DNA of 64,000 bases from Malus domestica (GCF_042453785.1 NC_091668.1:1805501-1869500), one strand, 5' to 3'. Positions 22,958-35,647 are shown, counted from the stretch's first letter. Numbers and translations: made by a program. Notes: generated by a model from the sequence alone, not told the origin.

Positions 22958-23428
22958 AGTGCGTCTAAGTAATACAAATACAACAAGGATACTATCTAAA
23001 AGCATATTTTTAGGGCGAACTAAATATTCGGTACTGCATGCGCATGTTTATGTAGGGTATCAATATATTTTACTTGGGGAGGAGGAAAATTAATTTATAT
23101 AATAAGGGTGCTTACTTCAATTCTTAATTAGTAATCATGCCCTAAAAGATTTAATTTTTTTTGTCAAAGCCTAAAAGATTTAATTAGGAGACTATAGAAT
23201 GCTATGAATGATCCATATTAGATTCCATATCTGAGACTTTTTTTTTATTTTTTTTAACAACGATATTATACACGTTAAGGAAGGGGTAGGCTAAGTGGCA
23301 TATCTTAGAATATATGTTAGTTTTCTTACATTTCACAAGTAGTAAATAAATCATGTGGGTTAATTAGAATAAGTGTTATATTATTTTTTAATATGAACAA
23401 ATACTTATTAATTTGATAATATATTTTG

Positions 23429-24380
23429 GGGTAAATTACATTTTACTCTCTTAGATTTGAGGTCAATTTTAATTCCTTACAACATCTTTAAAACATTTTA
23501 ATTTCATATATTTACTTATCATTTTATTTCAATTTCATACATCCGTTAGAAAATCTGTTGAGTAAACCGTTAAGTGATGATGTGGCAAATATGGGATCCA
23601 CATTTGTGCCACGTGGCAAAAAAAAAAACATTTAAAATATAATAATATTAACCTTTAAAAAAAAAACCATACAAACCCAGAAACACCCCGACCCATTTCT
23701 CCATCTCTTCCCTCTTCACCTCCCACCCCTTCTCTCTCCCCAAACCCACTCCTCCCTCTTCACACCCCCCCCCCCCGATCCCACCCCCGCAACCCGCCCA
23801 CCCCACCCAAAACCCCAAATAGTCGTAGCTGCACATATGGCGGCCGGAGTACTGGTGGTTGGAGCAGAAGAGCTCGCCGCACTAGCACCTAAATCCGGTC
23901 AACCCAACCTTTCTCCAGCATCCGAAGCACCGATTGACCACACGCCTATTAGGTGATTTGCCCGATCTCGCAATCTCCGACGTCGTCGTCTTCTAGAAAG
24001 TCTTGAATGAGGCCTCAAAGTTAAAGGTAGGTCAGGGGGGGGGGTTAAGAGGGAGGTGTGGGTCTGGGGAAAGAGAAGGGATGGGAGGTGAAGATGGGGG
24101 AGATGGAGAAGTGGGTCGGGGGGGTTTCTGGGTTTGTTTGGTTTTTTTTTAATAGGGTAAATATTATTATATTTTAAATGCATAAAAAATATATTTTTTT
24201 GCCACGTGGCACAGATGTGGCAGCCACGTCATCACAAATGTGGATCCCATATTTGCCACATCATCACTTAACGGTTTACTTAATAGATTTTCTAACGGAT
24301 GTATGAAATTGAAATGTTTTAAAGATATTGTAAGGAATTGAAATCGATCCCAAACCTGAGGGGTAAAATGTATTTTACCC
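23429..24380. mobile_element. Foldback element (952 bp) with 9-bp target duplication
   Basis: Arms of over 300 bp: GGGTAAATTACATTTTAC on the left, and its near-complement GTAAAATGTATTTTACCC-like at the right. Both carry the GTTAAGTGATGATGTGGCAA and GCCACGTGGCA motifs. CT-rich and GA-rich stretches pair towards a loop of about 250 bp (23780-24030). The duplication TATATTTTG lies at 23420-23428 and 24381-24389. The ORFs inside are low-complexity shadows. Confidence 0.88.
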
Positions 24381-24479
24381 TATATTTTGATAGTGGAATA
24401 TATCAATCTCGTTATCTACTCATATTTGAACATGTTGATTGATTTATTATGTAAATACATTTCAGTATACACAATAATT

Positions 24480-24736
24480 GTTTCGTTTAGTCCATGTTGC
24501 TTGAGATCACTGGAGCTTATGCTACGCACGCTCGTCACCATTCCAACGAGGTTGCTCATCGCCTTGCCTGCTACGTTCTCTCAACCACTTGTGAATTCTC
24601 CTGGTTCAAAGAACCCCAGACTTTGTATGTGATGTTTTTCTTTCTGACAAATGGCTCTGTTAAAACTCGTCCCAACCTTTTGTACTTGGTTGAATCTGTT
24701 TTGGATTCTCTCTTTAAATGAATCAAATACCTTAGC

Positions 24737-24762
<26 letters not shown>
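24480..24762 (+). mobile_element. 3' tail of a non-LTR retrotransposon (LINE) with poly(A)
   Basis: The reading HARHHSNEVAHRLACYVL and then WFKEPQ resembles the C-terminal RNase H-like end of plant LINE polyproteins (pattern N..AH.LA.....W...P). It is followed by a 3' region ending in a poly(A) run at about 24739-24761. Severe 5' truncation is typical of LINE insertions. Confidence 0.6.
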
Positions 24763-24767
<5 letters not shown>

Positions 24768-25312
24768 GAGATCACGTGGACTAGTATTTCAACTATAATA
24801 TTTTTTTAATTTCACTATAGTTTTGATATGGCATTTGTTTTGTCTATCAGAGAGCTAATTACATCATATGATTGTATTTCCGTACTACAAGAAAAGACAC
24901 ATTTATACCACATTTCGCAACCTTAGGTATTATTTTGAATTTTTGGGCTATAAAGATCCAAATCATTCAAAATATCAACAGTGGTTATAGCCCTAGTTTT
25001 TTTATAGCCCCTTGAGTTCAAATGATAGAGGATGCATGTGTAATTAAGTCAAAATCCAACGGATAGATGTGCAATATTCATTTTTATGAAAAAGGATATT
25101 TTATTTAATTCAATGAAAAAGGTTTCAAATTGTATTTGGACAAAGATCTTGCGCAGTCTTTTTCCTTCAAGCCTTGGAATTAAGGAGCCTTCATTTCATA
25201 TGTTTGATCGTTAGGGGCATTGATTTTATGGACAAGATGGATGCTTACCTTTGATTTGATTATTTTATACTTTCATTTCATTTCTGTACATCAAATCAAA
25301 TGTCCATATAAT

Positions 25313-25532
25313 GGACTTGGATTCTCTGCCCTCCCATTTCGGTGCCCTCCCTGTGCCCTCCTGTTTTTTGTGGTCACGGTTAAGCCACGTTAATATTTTA
25401 TATTATTTTTTTATAAAAATAATAAAACAAAAAGAAATATTAATATAAAATATTGACGTGGCTTAACCGTGACCACAAAAACAGGAGGGCACGGGGAGGG
25501 TACCAAAATTGGAGGGCAGACAATCCAAGTCC
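25313..25532. mobile_element. Foldback MITE (220 bp) with 9-bp target duplication
   Basis: Almost perfectly palindromic: GGACTTGGATTCTCTGCCCT pairs with AGGGCAGACAATCCAAGTCC, and the arms share GTGGTCACGGTTAAGCCACG. The duplication CCATATAAT lies at 25304-25312 and 25533-25541. Confidence 0.9.
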
Positions 25533-26604
25533 CCATATAATACCAACCAGTAATTTTTATTGTAGGAAAATCCACACACAATTATGTGTTTTGCTCAATT
25601 AGAGCTATACATTTTCTTATTATATATGTGCTCCAGCAGCCAAAGGCTTTTTTATTTTTTTATTTTTTATTTTTTATATTTTTAATATGACTTATTTAAA
25701 AATACTTTTAAAATGATTAAAAATATTTTTAAATTTCCAAAGTACATAAAGTGTTTTTGCAAGAAGCATTAATTATGTGTTTTTTTTCTTCTAAGAAACA
25801 CTTTGTGTTTATCAAGATTTGCTTGCATTTTTATTAAAGATTAGTTCTAAAATTATTTTTACCAAAAATACTTTCAGCCATTTCAAATATCTTCCAAACG
25901 AGCTTTTTTTGGTATGTTGGTTTTAGCTAATTGAAGTTTTATTGTCTATGTGGTTAAATGAGGTATTCTATTGTGTAACTAGAGATATATATCTACATCC
26001 TCAGTTGTTTCTAAGAATTTCGAGCATTGGTTCACTTATTGTGTTAAGGATAGAGCTATCCACATATCATTTTTACTTTCCACATAACTTCTGTCAATTC
26101 CTATTCTTTGATCATCATTAATTCATTTGATCTAAAGACTGAAAATTTTAAAAGTTATATAAAAAAATAAAAAGATGTGTATAAATAGCACCAACCAACT
26201 ATCGTTTTATTAAATGCAGCAAAACACTGCTTTAATAAATTTCTTAATTTACCACGCATTGGCTTTTCGCATGGCCGGTTGAATTCTAACCGACATCCAC
26301 ACTTACCTGCATACCCCCAGTGAAGCCAACAATCAAGGTCCCTCTGCCAATGGAAGAATTATAACGGGGTGGTTTTTGTTAAACAGAAAATATAAATTCT
26401 ACATCTAAAAGGCACATTTAATTACAACGAGACATTTTGTTATAAAATATTCAAATTTGGCACATGCCGTGCTGCGTAGATAGTAAAATACAAGTTAAAA
26501 GACAATGTCAGTGTGATAGTATGCCACTAACCCGACTCTATAATCTGAAATTTTCACCCGTTAAACTAGAATGCCAAAGCCTAAGTCACTGCCCTCATTT
26601 TAAA

Positions 26605-26798
26605 GGGATCAGGATCCTCTCCTGAGCAAATGGAGAGGATCCTCCTGGCCGAGCCCATCGGGCCGTTCAAAATTTATCTAACGGTTACAAACAGGGGGCT
26701 CCACTAAAAGTTATAATAATTATAGCTATTGAATAACTTTTGAACGGTCCGATAGACCCGGTCAGGAGGATCCTCTCCATTTGCTCAGGAGAGGATCC
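26605..26798. mobile_element. Small palindromic MITE
   Basis: The arms ATCCTCTCCTGAGCAAATGG and CCATTTGCTCAGGAGAGGAT flank a centre of about 130 bp. TTTAAA lies outside both ends and may be the target duplication. Confidence 0.75.
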
Positions 26799-26867
26799 TT
26801 TAAAATAGCTTAGAGTTATGCTAGACAGCCATCATCAAGATTTGTCATGTAAACAGCTTAATTTTTT

Positions 26868-27011
26868 TTCTACACTAAGAGGTTGATATAGTAGATTTAG
26901 CCTTACAATGAATTAGCAATAATATAGTTCAAATTCGTCTATGGTAAGAATCACACCTAAGACCTCTCACTTTCAAGTGAAGAAGAATACTACTAAACCG
27001 TAGTACTAAGG
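26868..27011 (-). mobile_element. SINE-like element, same family as 41334-41522
   Basis: On the minus strand the phrase TGAGAGGTCTTAGGTGTGAT corresponds to TGAGAGGTCTTAAGTTTGAA of the element at 41334, which includes a pol III B-box-like segment. A T-rich start on the plus strand (26868-26874) represents its A-rich 3' tail. Confidence 0.6.
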
Positions 27012-27967
27012 TCATCTTTAACCAACCAGGTCAAAAGGTCTTAGGGCTAAAAATAGCTCGGAATGACATGAAAACCCTCTCCAATAGAGGGTTAGGCCAA
27101 AGGGCTTATGGGTCCCATCGGGCCCAAACCTTGAAATTAGGTCAGTGGGTTGGCCATTTCCAGCCTTCCAGCCCAACCCTCAAGTGTTAGAATGTCAAGC
27201 TTGACATTTTGCCAGCCCTCCAGCTCCGGAATGTCAAGCTTGACATTTTGCTAGCCCTTTAGCTCAGCCTATTTGAATGCAATGCCTACCTGGCATCAGC
27301 ATGACACCATCTAGCCATTAAAAAAATTATAATTTTTTTCCTTATAATTACCTACACCATTAAAAACTGAAGATAAGAAGCCTCATGTAGATAAGAATCC
27401 TATCTAAATTTTGCACAACCAATTACATCTCGACACGTGGCACTCAAAATTCTATCTTAAAAATTATTAAGATTACATAAAAATAAGAAATCTGGAGAGG
27501 TACTCACTTTAGCGACACGTGTCACTAGAAATCCTATCCAAAAAATTATTGAGACTACATAAAAATAAGAATTTTGGAGAGTTACTCACATTAGCAATAC
27601 GTGTAACTCGAAATCCTATCAAAAAAATTATTGAGATTATAGAAAGATAAGAAATATGAGGCTTAATCATTTAGCGACAAGTGATATTCAAAATATATCT
27701 AAAACCCTTATTTTAATATGGTAGTTTAATTTAATTAACCATTTTAATTTAATTAAAATAATAAATTATGTTTGGTCTATGACCCTTTGGCCCCCTCGGT
27801 TGAAGATGATTTTTTGTCAAAGGGCTATGTTTGGCTTATGATCCTTTGGCCCCCTCGGTTGGAGATGGTATAAAATATGGCAAGGTATTGTTCATGAAAA
27901 TATAATTTCTTGCAGAACTATAAGGTTAAAGGGAGCCATTTGACCCTCATTCGGTTGGATATGGCAT
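27012..27967. mobile_element. Probable composite MITE region
   Basis: The ends GGTCATCTTTAACCAACC and CATTCGGTTGGATATGGC are roughly inverted. Inside, TTTGGCCCCCTCGGTTG followed by AGATG occurs twice (about 27785 and 27848), and three diverged copies of a segment around AAAAATTATTGAGA occur between 27450 and 27660. Non-coding; boundaries approximate. A related end (GGTCATCTCCAACCGAATGA) occurs at about 38552. Confidence 0.4.
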
Positions 27968-28153
27968 AAGTGGTGTAAATAGCTTAATTAAACAACAATC
28001 TTTCATATAAACCGAGACATTTTTGGGTGCCGAAAACACGACCAGTGCACCAAGTGTTTAATACAAATGGTTGGAAAAAAAATTTTCAACCACTTATTTT
28101 ATGACATTTGGTGTATTGAGCGGTGTTCCCGACACATTAAAATATTTCTCTAA

Positions 28154-28295
28154 AGGTCGTACCCAGTGCGCTCCCGCTTTACGCAGGGTCTGGGAGAGGT
28201 GAATGTCGGCTAGCCTTACCCCCATTTTATGGAGAGGCTGCTCCCAAGTCTCGAACCCGAGACCTACCGCTCATGGGCGAATGCACTTGCCATCC
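28154..28295 (-). mobile_element. 5'-truncated SINE (Au-like) with a 19-bp target duplication
   Basis: On the minus strand it reads GGCAAGTGCATTCGCCCATG, GGTCTCGGGTTCGAGACTTG (tRNA-like B box GGTTCGAGAC) and CACCTCTCCCAGACCCTGCG, matching the plant Au SINE pattern as I recall it. Perfect direct repeats CATTAAAATATTTCTCTAA flank it at 28135-28153 and 28296-28314. A small palindrome without genes lies just upstream (28025-28134). Confidence 0.8.
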
Positions 28296-28443
28296 CATTA
28301 AAATATTTCTCTAATCCAAATATTTCCAAAGACTTCAAAAAATGACTGCAAAGCCAACTTTTGATAGCCGAATGGACAATTAGTGAGTTTAACATGAAAT
28401 TAATACAAATTATTATGAGCAATATTTAATGGTACAATAGCAA

Positions 28444-28992
28444 TTACATTATGGAACAGTAGCTGTAGCCATCTTCGGCAATCACGTACCAAACATCGCA
28501 TCTTTGACATACCTTTGGAGTGTATGGAACGTCTTTCTTCTCATCCTTCTTCTCAGTCTGCGGAGGACCGATACTCACAACCATAGCATTTTTTCTGAAT
28601 TTCCTCACTTTCCCGATAATCTTTACTGGATCGGCATCCCCAGTTACCGTCACTGTATTTTTCGACGGGTCGAGCACAATGGAAGTTATCCCTTCTACTG
28701 TTGCAATTAACTTCATCACCTTTTTCCTGCACTTTGAACACAGCAGTTCCACTGACACTACAGTTTTCTGCAGCAAAAGCATAAAAGGCAATGGTCAGAT
28801 TTGTTCCGTACTTCTGCGCTCAGAAATATAAATTCCATCTGAAGTATTTGCAGTGTGTCAGTGAGGTACTCGAGAGAAAAATGGTACGTCAATAACTAAC
28901 TGCACAGCAGAGAGAAAAACAAAAACAAACCATGCAGACAAAATAATTGATTAGAGCTATACAGAGAATGAGAGAGCGAAAACCTTAGACAT
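28444..28992 (-). CDS. Heavy-metal-associated isoprenylated plant protein-like (HIPP/HPP)
   Basis: Two exons on the minus strand: 28984-28992 (only ATGTCTAAG) and 28444-28767, joined over a GT-AG intron to 110 residues. The start MSKKTVVSVELLCSKC places the exon-2 frame after a natural Met, whereas the longer uninterrupted reading would begin inside the intron. Residues about 4-70 form a heavy-metal-associated (HMA) fold with the metal-binding pair C13-SK-C16. The protein ends CSIM, a CaaX box expected to be farnesylated. A further CQRCDVWYV lies before the end. HIPPs bind metals such as Cd, Cu or Zn at membranes and act in metal and stress responses. The linker is short, so the protein is a small family member. 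Confidence 0.85.
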
Positions 28993-30838
28993 GATCTTGA
29001 TCAAGAATGTGCGAGCGAGAATGATCCAGATCAAAGTAGAAAAAGCAAATGACAAAAGAATGCATGAACAAAAAGATACTATATATAAAATGTTCACTCT
29101 CTTTCTCTCCCCCCCCCCCCCCCCCCTCTCTCTCTCCCTCTCTATATTAAGTTATGCCTTCAGCACTTGGGGCATTCTTGGCACGAAGCCGTCGAGTACA
29201 AAATGACAGCGGCAGTAGTTGGCTTGAAGTAAATGCCGGTCAGAAAGGTTGTTAATTGGGTCACCTCTGCCCTCCAATATGCAATCAATGCAGAATTTAC
29301 ATGTGCCCACATCCCCTACTAGGCAAAAACACATCTATCTAAATTGCCCATCTCCTGCCAGTCTATCCTGCAAGGAATCAAACATTTTGTAGCAAAGATT
29401 TCAAGCCATTTTCATTAGTTTTCCTAAGATTTAAATGATGCAAATGTACTTCAATTTCAGATAAAGTCTAACAAGCTTTGCCTATGTGTGTGCTCGTACA
29501 CATAGGCGTGTCAGTTTATTGTATGTTTTACTTTAAGTAAATATGCTGATTGCCGGAATACCTACTAATGAGGTTTTAGCTTAGGATGTCTCCAGAAAAT
29601 TGATGAAGACCTGACATTAGACAATGTCTTGGGAAATAGTAATGGCAATCAGTTTCTCAATTCACCCTCAGTGGGGTCAGTTGAATGGGCAAACTTTGAC
29701 GAACTCTACCCACTTCTCGAATGCTATTAATTCCTTCTTGGTTGCACTCGAATCGTCAACTCTAAAGGGTTTAGATCCACACAAACAAGCAGACAGGCAC
29801 ATCCACAAACAGACAGACACACAACACATAGGGGAGGGGGGGGGGGGGGAGAGAGAGAGAGAGACCTACAGAATGCTGAAGAGCTCACTGTTCAGCGCAT
29901 GATTTATTGAACCCACGGCCTTTGTATTTGACATATGCTGATCACAATACCAAAGCCGATCAACCATAGTGCAGAGTCTTCCAATCTGGCAAACCATCTG
30001 GTCTAGAAACATGTCCCTGCCCTTCCAGCATCAGGAACAAATCTAAAGTTCTTCTTCTGGCAATGTGGTTAGAAATCTGAACTCCGAATCAAGCTTTATA
30101 CCTCAGACAGTAGTAGTTAAATCTCATAGGTTACTGCTCAAAGTTAAATTTTTGGTTCCATTGTTCACAACTGTAAGATCCTTATGTTTACCTGACAATC
30201 TACTAAAGCATATCAATCTATATATATATATGCACAAATATGATTAAGTAAAACACAGGAACAGTAAACTGCTTATGCAAAAATGTCCCACAACTGAACT
30301 TAGATCATTCATTTGAAAATTCTTAGAGAACTCCATGGTTTCCTGTTTCAGTACAACAGTACGAAAATCTAGCTGTGTTAATTAATAGGCCATGTGGGCT
30401 TTGATGAAACACTGAAGTTAGTTGATACATCACTTTCCCTGTAGAGCCCAGAAATTACCTCATATCCAAGTAAACTCCCTTCCTTCTTATAGCAAGGTGT
30501 TTTTATCACATTCTCTTCTTCCCTCATTAATCTCCATTAACTTTATAACAAGATGAAATATTGACTTAAACGTCTCAATGTTACAATACGTAAGCACTAA
30601 AGCCGCATGCCATGTTCATGTTTACCCAATTACAAAGTTGCATTATATATGCATAACTCAATCTAAAGTAACTGCGTACAAACAAAGGAAATACAGAAAT
30701 AATGGCCAAAAGCCAACAAGTCTACATACAAATACAATTACAACATCGATAATTTACAGAAAAAAGACTGTATCAGCTGACTTGTACTTACTCACAATCT
30801 TTAAGTAAAAATCCTCCATGGCATTGTAACTACTAATC
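28993..30838. other. Spacer between the HIPP-like gene and IPK1
   Basis: This is the upstream region of the HIPP-like gene: C homopolymer and CT repeats at about 29101-29142, and a G run then GA repeats at 29830-29862. A cysteine-rich minus-strand ORF (29152-29334) could be an exon remnant but is not recognised. No other gene is seen. The part from about 30500 should include the IPK1 3' UTR. Confidence 0.4.
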
Positions 30839-33576
30839 TCAATTGGCGGTTTGAAGAGCCTTTGTGCTGGTAGTTTTCTTTTGTCTTTCCTCAGTTTCCA
30901 CCATTTGATTGTAGCAGTTCACAATCTTTTTGTCCAACTCATAATATTCTTCCATCTTCCCCAAATGTTTCAAATCCAGGTCAATGAAATTCACCTAGGA
31001 AAAAGCAACTCAAATAAGATTTTAATGTCATAAGGACTGATTTACCCCACTGGGAATTTCACTTTTCAACTTAGCAGAGTAATGATTATAATTTTAAATG
31101 TGCTCTAGCTGTTAAGAAATGGTTAGATTACTAGAGAAAACCTTTGAAGACTGTAACATGCTATGGTAAATAGTCAGAACAAAATGGTAAACGGATATTT
31201 ACCTTGTAATCAAAAGTTTGGTTGGTTGATTCCAGATACAAGTTATTATAAGGAGATCCTGGATTCCCATCTTTCCTTGGTCTAAAACTAATCATCAAAC
31301 TGCAGTCCTTTGCACTAGTAGCTATCAAGAAGTCCTTCACCATCTTCAAGCTTTCATCCAGAGACATGGAATGCAATGACAAATATTTCTGTGACACTTT
31401 TTCTTTACCCAATTCTCCACATACCATGCAAGGCTCAGAAATAATGTCATAATACGCATGGATAGCCCCCTCGATGTCAAGATTATCAAGTTTCTGGGCC
31501 TCAAGGAGCCGGTCCAACACTCCAGATTTATGAACTGTTTCAGCAACAAGCTGTAAAAAACTCTTTGTGCGCTTTCCATCACCTCCCTGAATGACACCCT
31601 TAAGTGCATCTTCAAATGCTCCCCTAATTGCCAAATTGGTACTGTGTGCACCACCGCCTAAGCCCCCAAATATTAGAGAACCATTCAAGAATACACGGAA
31701 GTTGTTCTGTGGGGTTGAGAAGAGATCCTTGATGGCTTTATGTATCCTGTCGTTGGATCCAGAGAACAGATCGAGTGGATCATATTCACTATATTCTGAT
31801 ACCTGCAACATACATTTAGATGCATCCAAGTCAGAATTGAACATCTACTATAACAGGATTGGCCTTGTGTAAATTTGTGCACAGAAGTTCTAAGAATCAG
31901 ATAAGATGGCATTCCCATTGAGCATATTGAACTCATTTGATTCATTTCAATTCAAATGAGTTCCGGTGTAGTAAAAAATTTAACTAAGAGAAGAACATAT
32001 TAAAAGAGTACCTCTCCATCATGAAACTTCAGGGCTTGGTGCATCCTAAAACGAGTAATGCTTCGTTTAATGGAATTTCCTTCATCAATGAACTTTGAAG
32101 ATGGGAGAAATCCGCATTTTGGCTATTTTTGGAAACAATTGAAATGGAAAAGGGAATAGTCAATTATAATTCAAGGGTATTCCTCATGTGAAGGCAAAAG
32201 AGACAAATTTACACGACAAGTACCTTTATCTCTACAGATATACAGGGTTCAACTTCTTGAGTAACTGAAATGAACAAAGCAGAATAAGCTATCACTTAAA
32301 ACAAACAAACAAACAAACAAAAAAAACAAAAAAAAGAAGCAAACTTCTTATCATATATGCCACAAGACAATATTCAAATAGATAGATGTGTCTACATTGA
32401 ATAAGATACAAATTTCCTATGATGCTAAGCAGAATGCCATCTCAAGGTTTCTCTTCCTGCTTCTCTGAGTTGTGGTGTAGGTGCCAGATGATATATTACC
32501 TCATACTTTATCCGAGAAATGTAAAAAGTAAAGGGATAATTTCAAGTGGAAGCAAGGAAAACAGGCATGCAAAAGAAAACCTAGATCATAGGCTAAATAA
32601 GTCATCTGACTTTGGAGCTCAATTAAACCACCACACAGAATACGATGTTAACCCCAATAGCTAAGATTGACAGACAAGTGCAGGACAGATAGTTCTAAAT
32701 GTAAAAGTTGTAAATAACAGGGAGACACTAATTACCACGAGGAAAAAGAGAATGATCAGACATGAGAAGCACAGTATCACTTTGTGTGTCAACTTTAGTG
32801 GCATCAACTCGAGAAGCAGGACGCTGACTAATTACATTCTTCTCAACTGACTCCAAGAATTCCCTGGAAACAGGGACACGCATCTGCCAAAATTCAACTT
32901 GAAGGTTATACAACAATATTATATGCCACTCTTAAACCATTCATGCACAAGTTCACAGGAAAACCAAATCTACAAACTATATTGACATAGTTTTAAAACT
33001 TTCATGCATAGTTATCCCGGAAAGATAGACAAAACATCAACATAGTTTCCGTTCAACAAACATATTCATCTGTACATGTATAAACTCAGATTTTCACATA
33101 CCCCGGCATCAACGTACGCAGAACCCAATAAAGGGCTCATGACGTGCTTCACATAGAGTTGGCAGGCAAGTTCTTTGTTAGAGGTAGCTACAATGTCATC
33201 CACGTCTTTCCACAAAAGAAGTTCGTGGGCGGTTAATGCCGTGGGACTGTTCGAGGCCTTTGACCCATTAATTCGAGCTTTCTGCAACCGCATTACTTTC
33301 CCAATCTACATACACAGACACACAAACTTTCTAAGCTCCAAGCATGATCATAATAACAATCATTTCCCAACTCCAACCCCTTTCACAAACTACCACAAAT
33401 TTCAACTATTTCCATAAAAATTCAAATTAAAAATTAAAATGCAGGATTGAAGCTCAAGGTAGAGTGAAACATACAAAAGCAGGGGAGGATCCGGTATAAG
33501 CGAGAACAAGATTAGCAGCCCCTTCGCCTCTGTAAGCCCAATCAGCAGCGTCTTTCTTCTCCAAAACGACCTCCAT
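30839..33576 (-). CDS. IPK1: Inositol-pentakisphosphate 2-kinase
   Basis: Seven minus-strand exons: 33475-33576, 33102-33305, 32736-32883, 32224-32264, 32012-32122, 31203-31802 and 30839-30994. All junctions are GT-AG and in frame, giving 453 residues, close to the 451 of Arabidopsis IPK1. The enzyme phosphorylates InsP5 at the 2-position to make InsP6 (phytate), using ATP. Visible motifs: the ATP-binding glycine loop RGEGAANL (16-23), VEIKPKCGFLP (162-172), and the zinc site H317...C327-x2-C330...H346, which parallels the structural zinc site of plant IPK1. KDCSLMISF and NQTFDYK also match. I chose MEVVLEKKDA as start because it matches the family N-terminus; in-frame upstream ATGs at 33645 and 33864 would add residues and are less likely. 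Confidence 0.95.
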
Positions 33577-34653
33577 AACTCGCCGTTGGCCGAGTTTCAG
33601 GTGCTCTCCGTCACTGCACATTCTAAAGATCCCATCTTTTTCCATTTCTTCAAATACCCAGAACCAAAAATCTGAAAAAAAATCGAAAATATGCAAGTAC
33701 CTGATCGACGAGATAAGATCTGCAGTCTTGGGTTTTTGGGTTTTCTTCCACCCTTCAGGAATCAGCTGACGCGAACTAAACCCAGCTCGCAAGGGACGAT
33801 TTAATAAAGATAAGGTGACGACGAAATCGCAGTGGGGAATCTCTCTTTGTTTGGACTCCAACAAATTCTAGTGGCGTCTGATCACTTGGTCAGTGGCCAC
33901 CTTCCACCTTTACGCTTTTCTGAAAGCTTTCAACTTTTGGAGATGCTGATTTTGCTGTCCGCGTAATCTTATTAGATTATATGATGCCAAAATTGTAGCA
34001 ACCTAAACCCAAAACCCGCTTATTCAATTGGAATTTTAATGGATTTATAAATTTATGAATTTTGATGAGATTTAAATGTTTCTAGAGATTTTATGCAAAG
34101 TTTCTCAAATTGTTGATAGAGAAATGTGAAATTTGTGAACCTTAAAAATACTAATTTTTTCAAAAAATTTCGAATTATTCGATCTTTTTAAATTATTTAA
34201 TATTTACTTCTTGTTGACTATATATAAAAAAATTAAAATTAAAATTTAATACGCCTAAACTTTCACATAATTATTTAAAATTTTAATTAAATATCTTTAA
34301 ATTCATAAAAGAAAATAATTAAATCAAAATTTCAATTGAATACAACTCTCTATATTGAAAAAGATTTTTGGTGAAAAAAAAAAAAGATAAAGAATTCGTA
34401 AGAACGAGGTCGGTGTCGACAAGATATCTGAATTTGGATTCGTTTGGGATGTGATTTAATACGGGCTTGGCCCATTACGGACTCATCCAGAGCACATTGA
34501 GCACTCAGAAGCCCAATGGACTGCTTTTTTTTTGGGTGAACGAAGCCCAATCCACTTGTACTTTTGCTAAACTATTGCTGTAATAACTTTACATTCTTAC
34601 CACCTAAATATATTACAATTTCATATCAGTTTTGTGTCAACTGGGGTGCATGG
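33577..34653. other. IPK1 upstream region and AT-rich spacer
   Basis: The IPK1 5' UTR and promoter probably lie in 33577-33950. The rest is AT-rich with no recognised gene. Confidence 0.4.
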
Positions 34654-34995
34654 TTTTGAGAACGAGTCTCACGTTGATGGGAGGATGAATTTTGTATGAG
34701 CTTATAAGTAAATTGGATTACTCTCCCATTACCAATTTGTTTTATGGTGGAACTCCAACTTTTTTCATGGTATCAAAGTAGGTTGTCCAATGTGTAAAGC
34801 CAAAAGGCCACACACGCTCCACGTCACCCCGTTGTGTTGTCCACGTATTGGGCTTGAAAATTCGCCACACGTGAGAGAGCGTGTTGAGAATGAGTCACAC
34901 GTTGATGGGAGGAGAGACATTGCATGAGTTTATAAATAAGTTGGGCAACTCCCCAATTACTAATTGATTTTATGGTGGAACCCCAACTTTCTTCA
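34654..34995 (+). mobile_element. Very short TRIM retroelement (342 bp)
   Basis: Two direct repeats of 114 bp (34654-34767 and 34882-34995) end in CA, and the right copy begins TGTTGAGAATGAG. Immediately after the left repeat is TGGTATCAAAG (34768-34778), a primer-binding site complementary to initiator-type Met tRNA. A purine-rich GAGAGAG precedes the right repeat. The internal region is only about 114 bp, so the element is non-coding and depends on other elements. A degraded LTR of the same family is at about 48290-48350. Confidence 0.85.
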
Positions 34996-35471
34996 TTCAT
35001 ATGTGGCAAATGAGGTGGATTATGCAATTTTATTAATAGAAAAATAATTATGTTTTTCATTAATAAAATAATTATGAAATCAATCAAACTAATTTTTAAT
35101 TGTCGTCAATGTATTTTCCTTCCCTCCCTAATCCAATTAAGCCTTTTTTTTTTTGTTGAAATTATTCAAACTCTAGGATTTCTAACTTCACATGCGGGCA
35201 TTTGATTCTCTCCTTCTAAACCACAGAAAAATGAAAATAAAATTGTCGGCATGACAACAAAAAATTACAAGAGATTAAAAGCCATGGTTCCAGGCTCTAT
35301 ATTTTTTTTTCTTCACATTTTCTATGCCATTAGAGTTTGGATGGAGTGCTGGTGAAGGTAGGAGAGGGAATAATTGAAGGGAAATGAGGGAGGAGATTGT
35401 GGCTGCTGGAGATATGAATAGAGATAAAGTGGGAGAAGGAAACATACATAATTTTATGCAATAATAATCAG

Positions 35472-35640
35472 AGTGCATTTTTACTCACCACTTTATTTAT
35501 CACCGTTAGATGAGTTTGAATTTTGAGATTTATGTTTATCTACTACACAAATCTCGAAATTCAAACTTATATAATGGTGATAAATAGGATGGTGAACATA
35601 CACCACACTAAATGGTAGTGAGCAAAAATGCTCCCATAAT
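35472..35640. mobile_element. Small palindromic MITE at the edge of the SABATH pseudogene
   Basis: GAGTGCATTTTTACTCACCA pairs with TGGTAGTGAGCAAAAATGCTC, and inner arms around GAGTTTGAATTTTGAGATTT pair with AAATCTCGAAATTCAAACTT. AATAATAAT flanks may be the target duplication or a microsatellite. Confidence 0.7.
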
Positions 35641-35647
35641 AATAATA

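Noticed and set aside
29152-29334. Cysteine-rich minus-strand ORF of 60 codons (CKFCIDC, YCRCHF)
   Set aside because: An in-frame stop precedes its ATG, and no partner exons were found nearby. It could be a terminal exon or relic of an unrecognised gene, but the support is too weak for a call.
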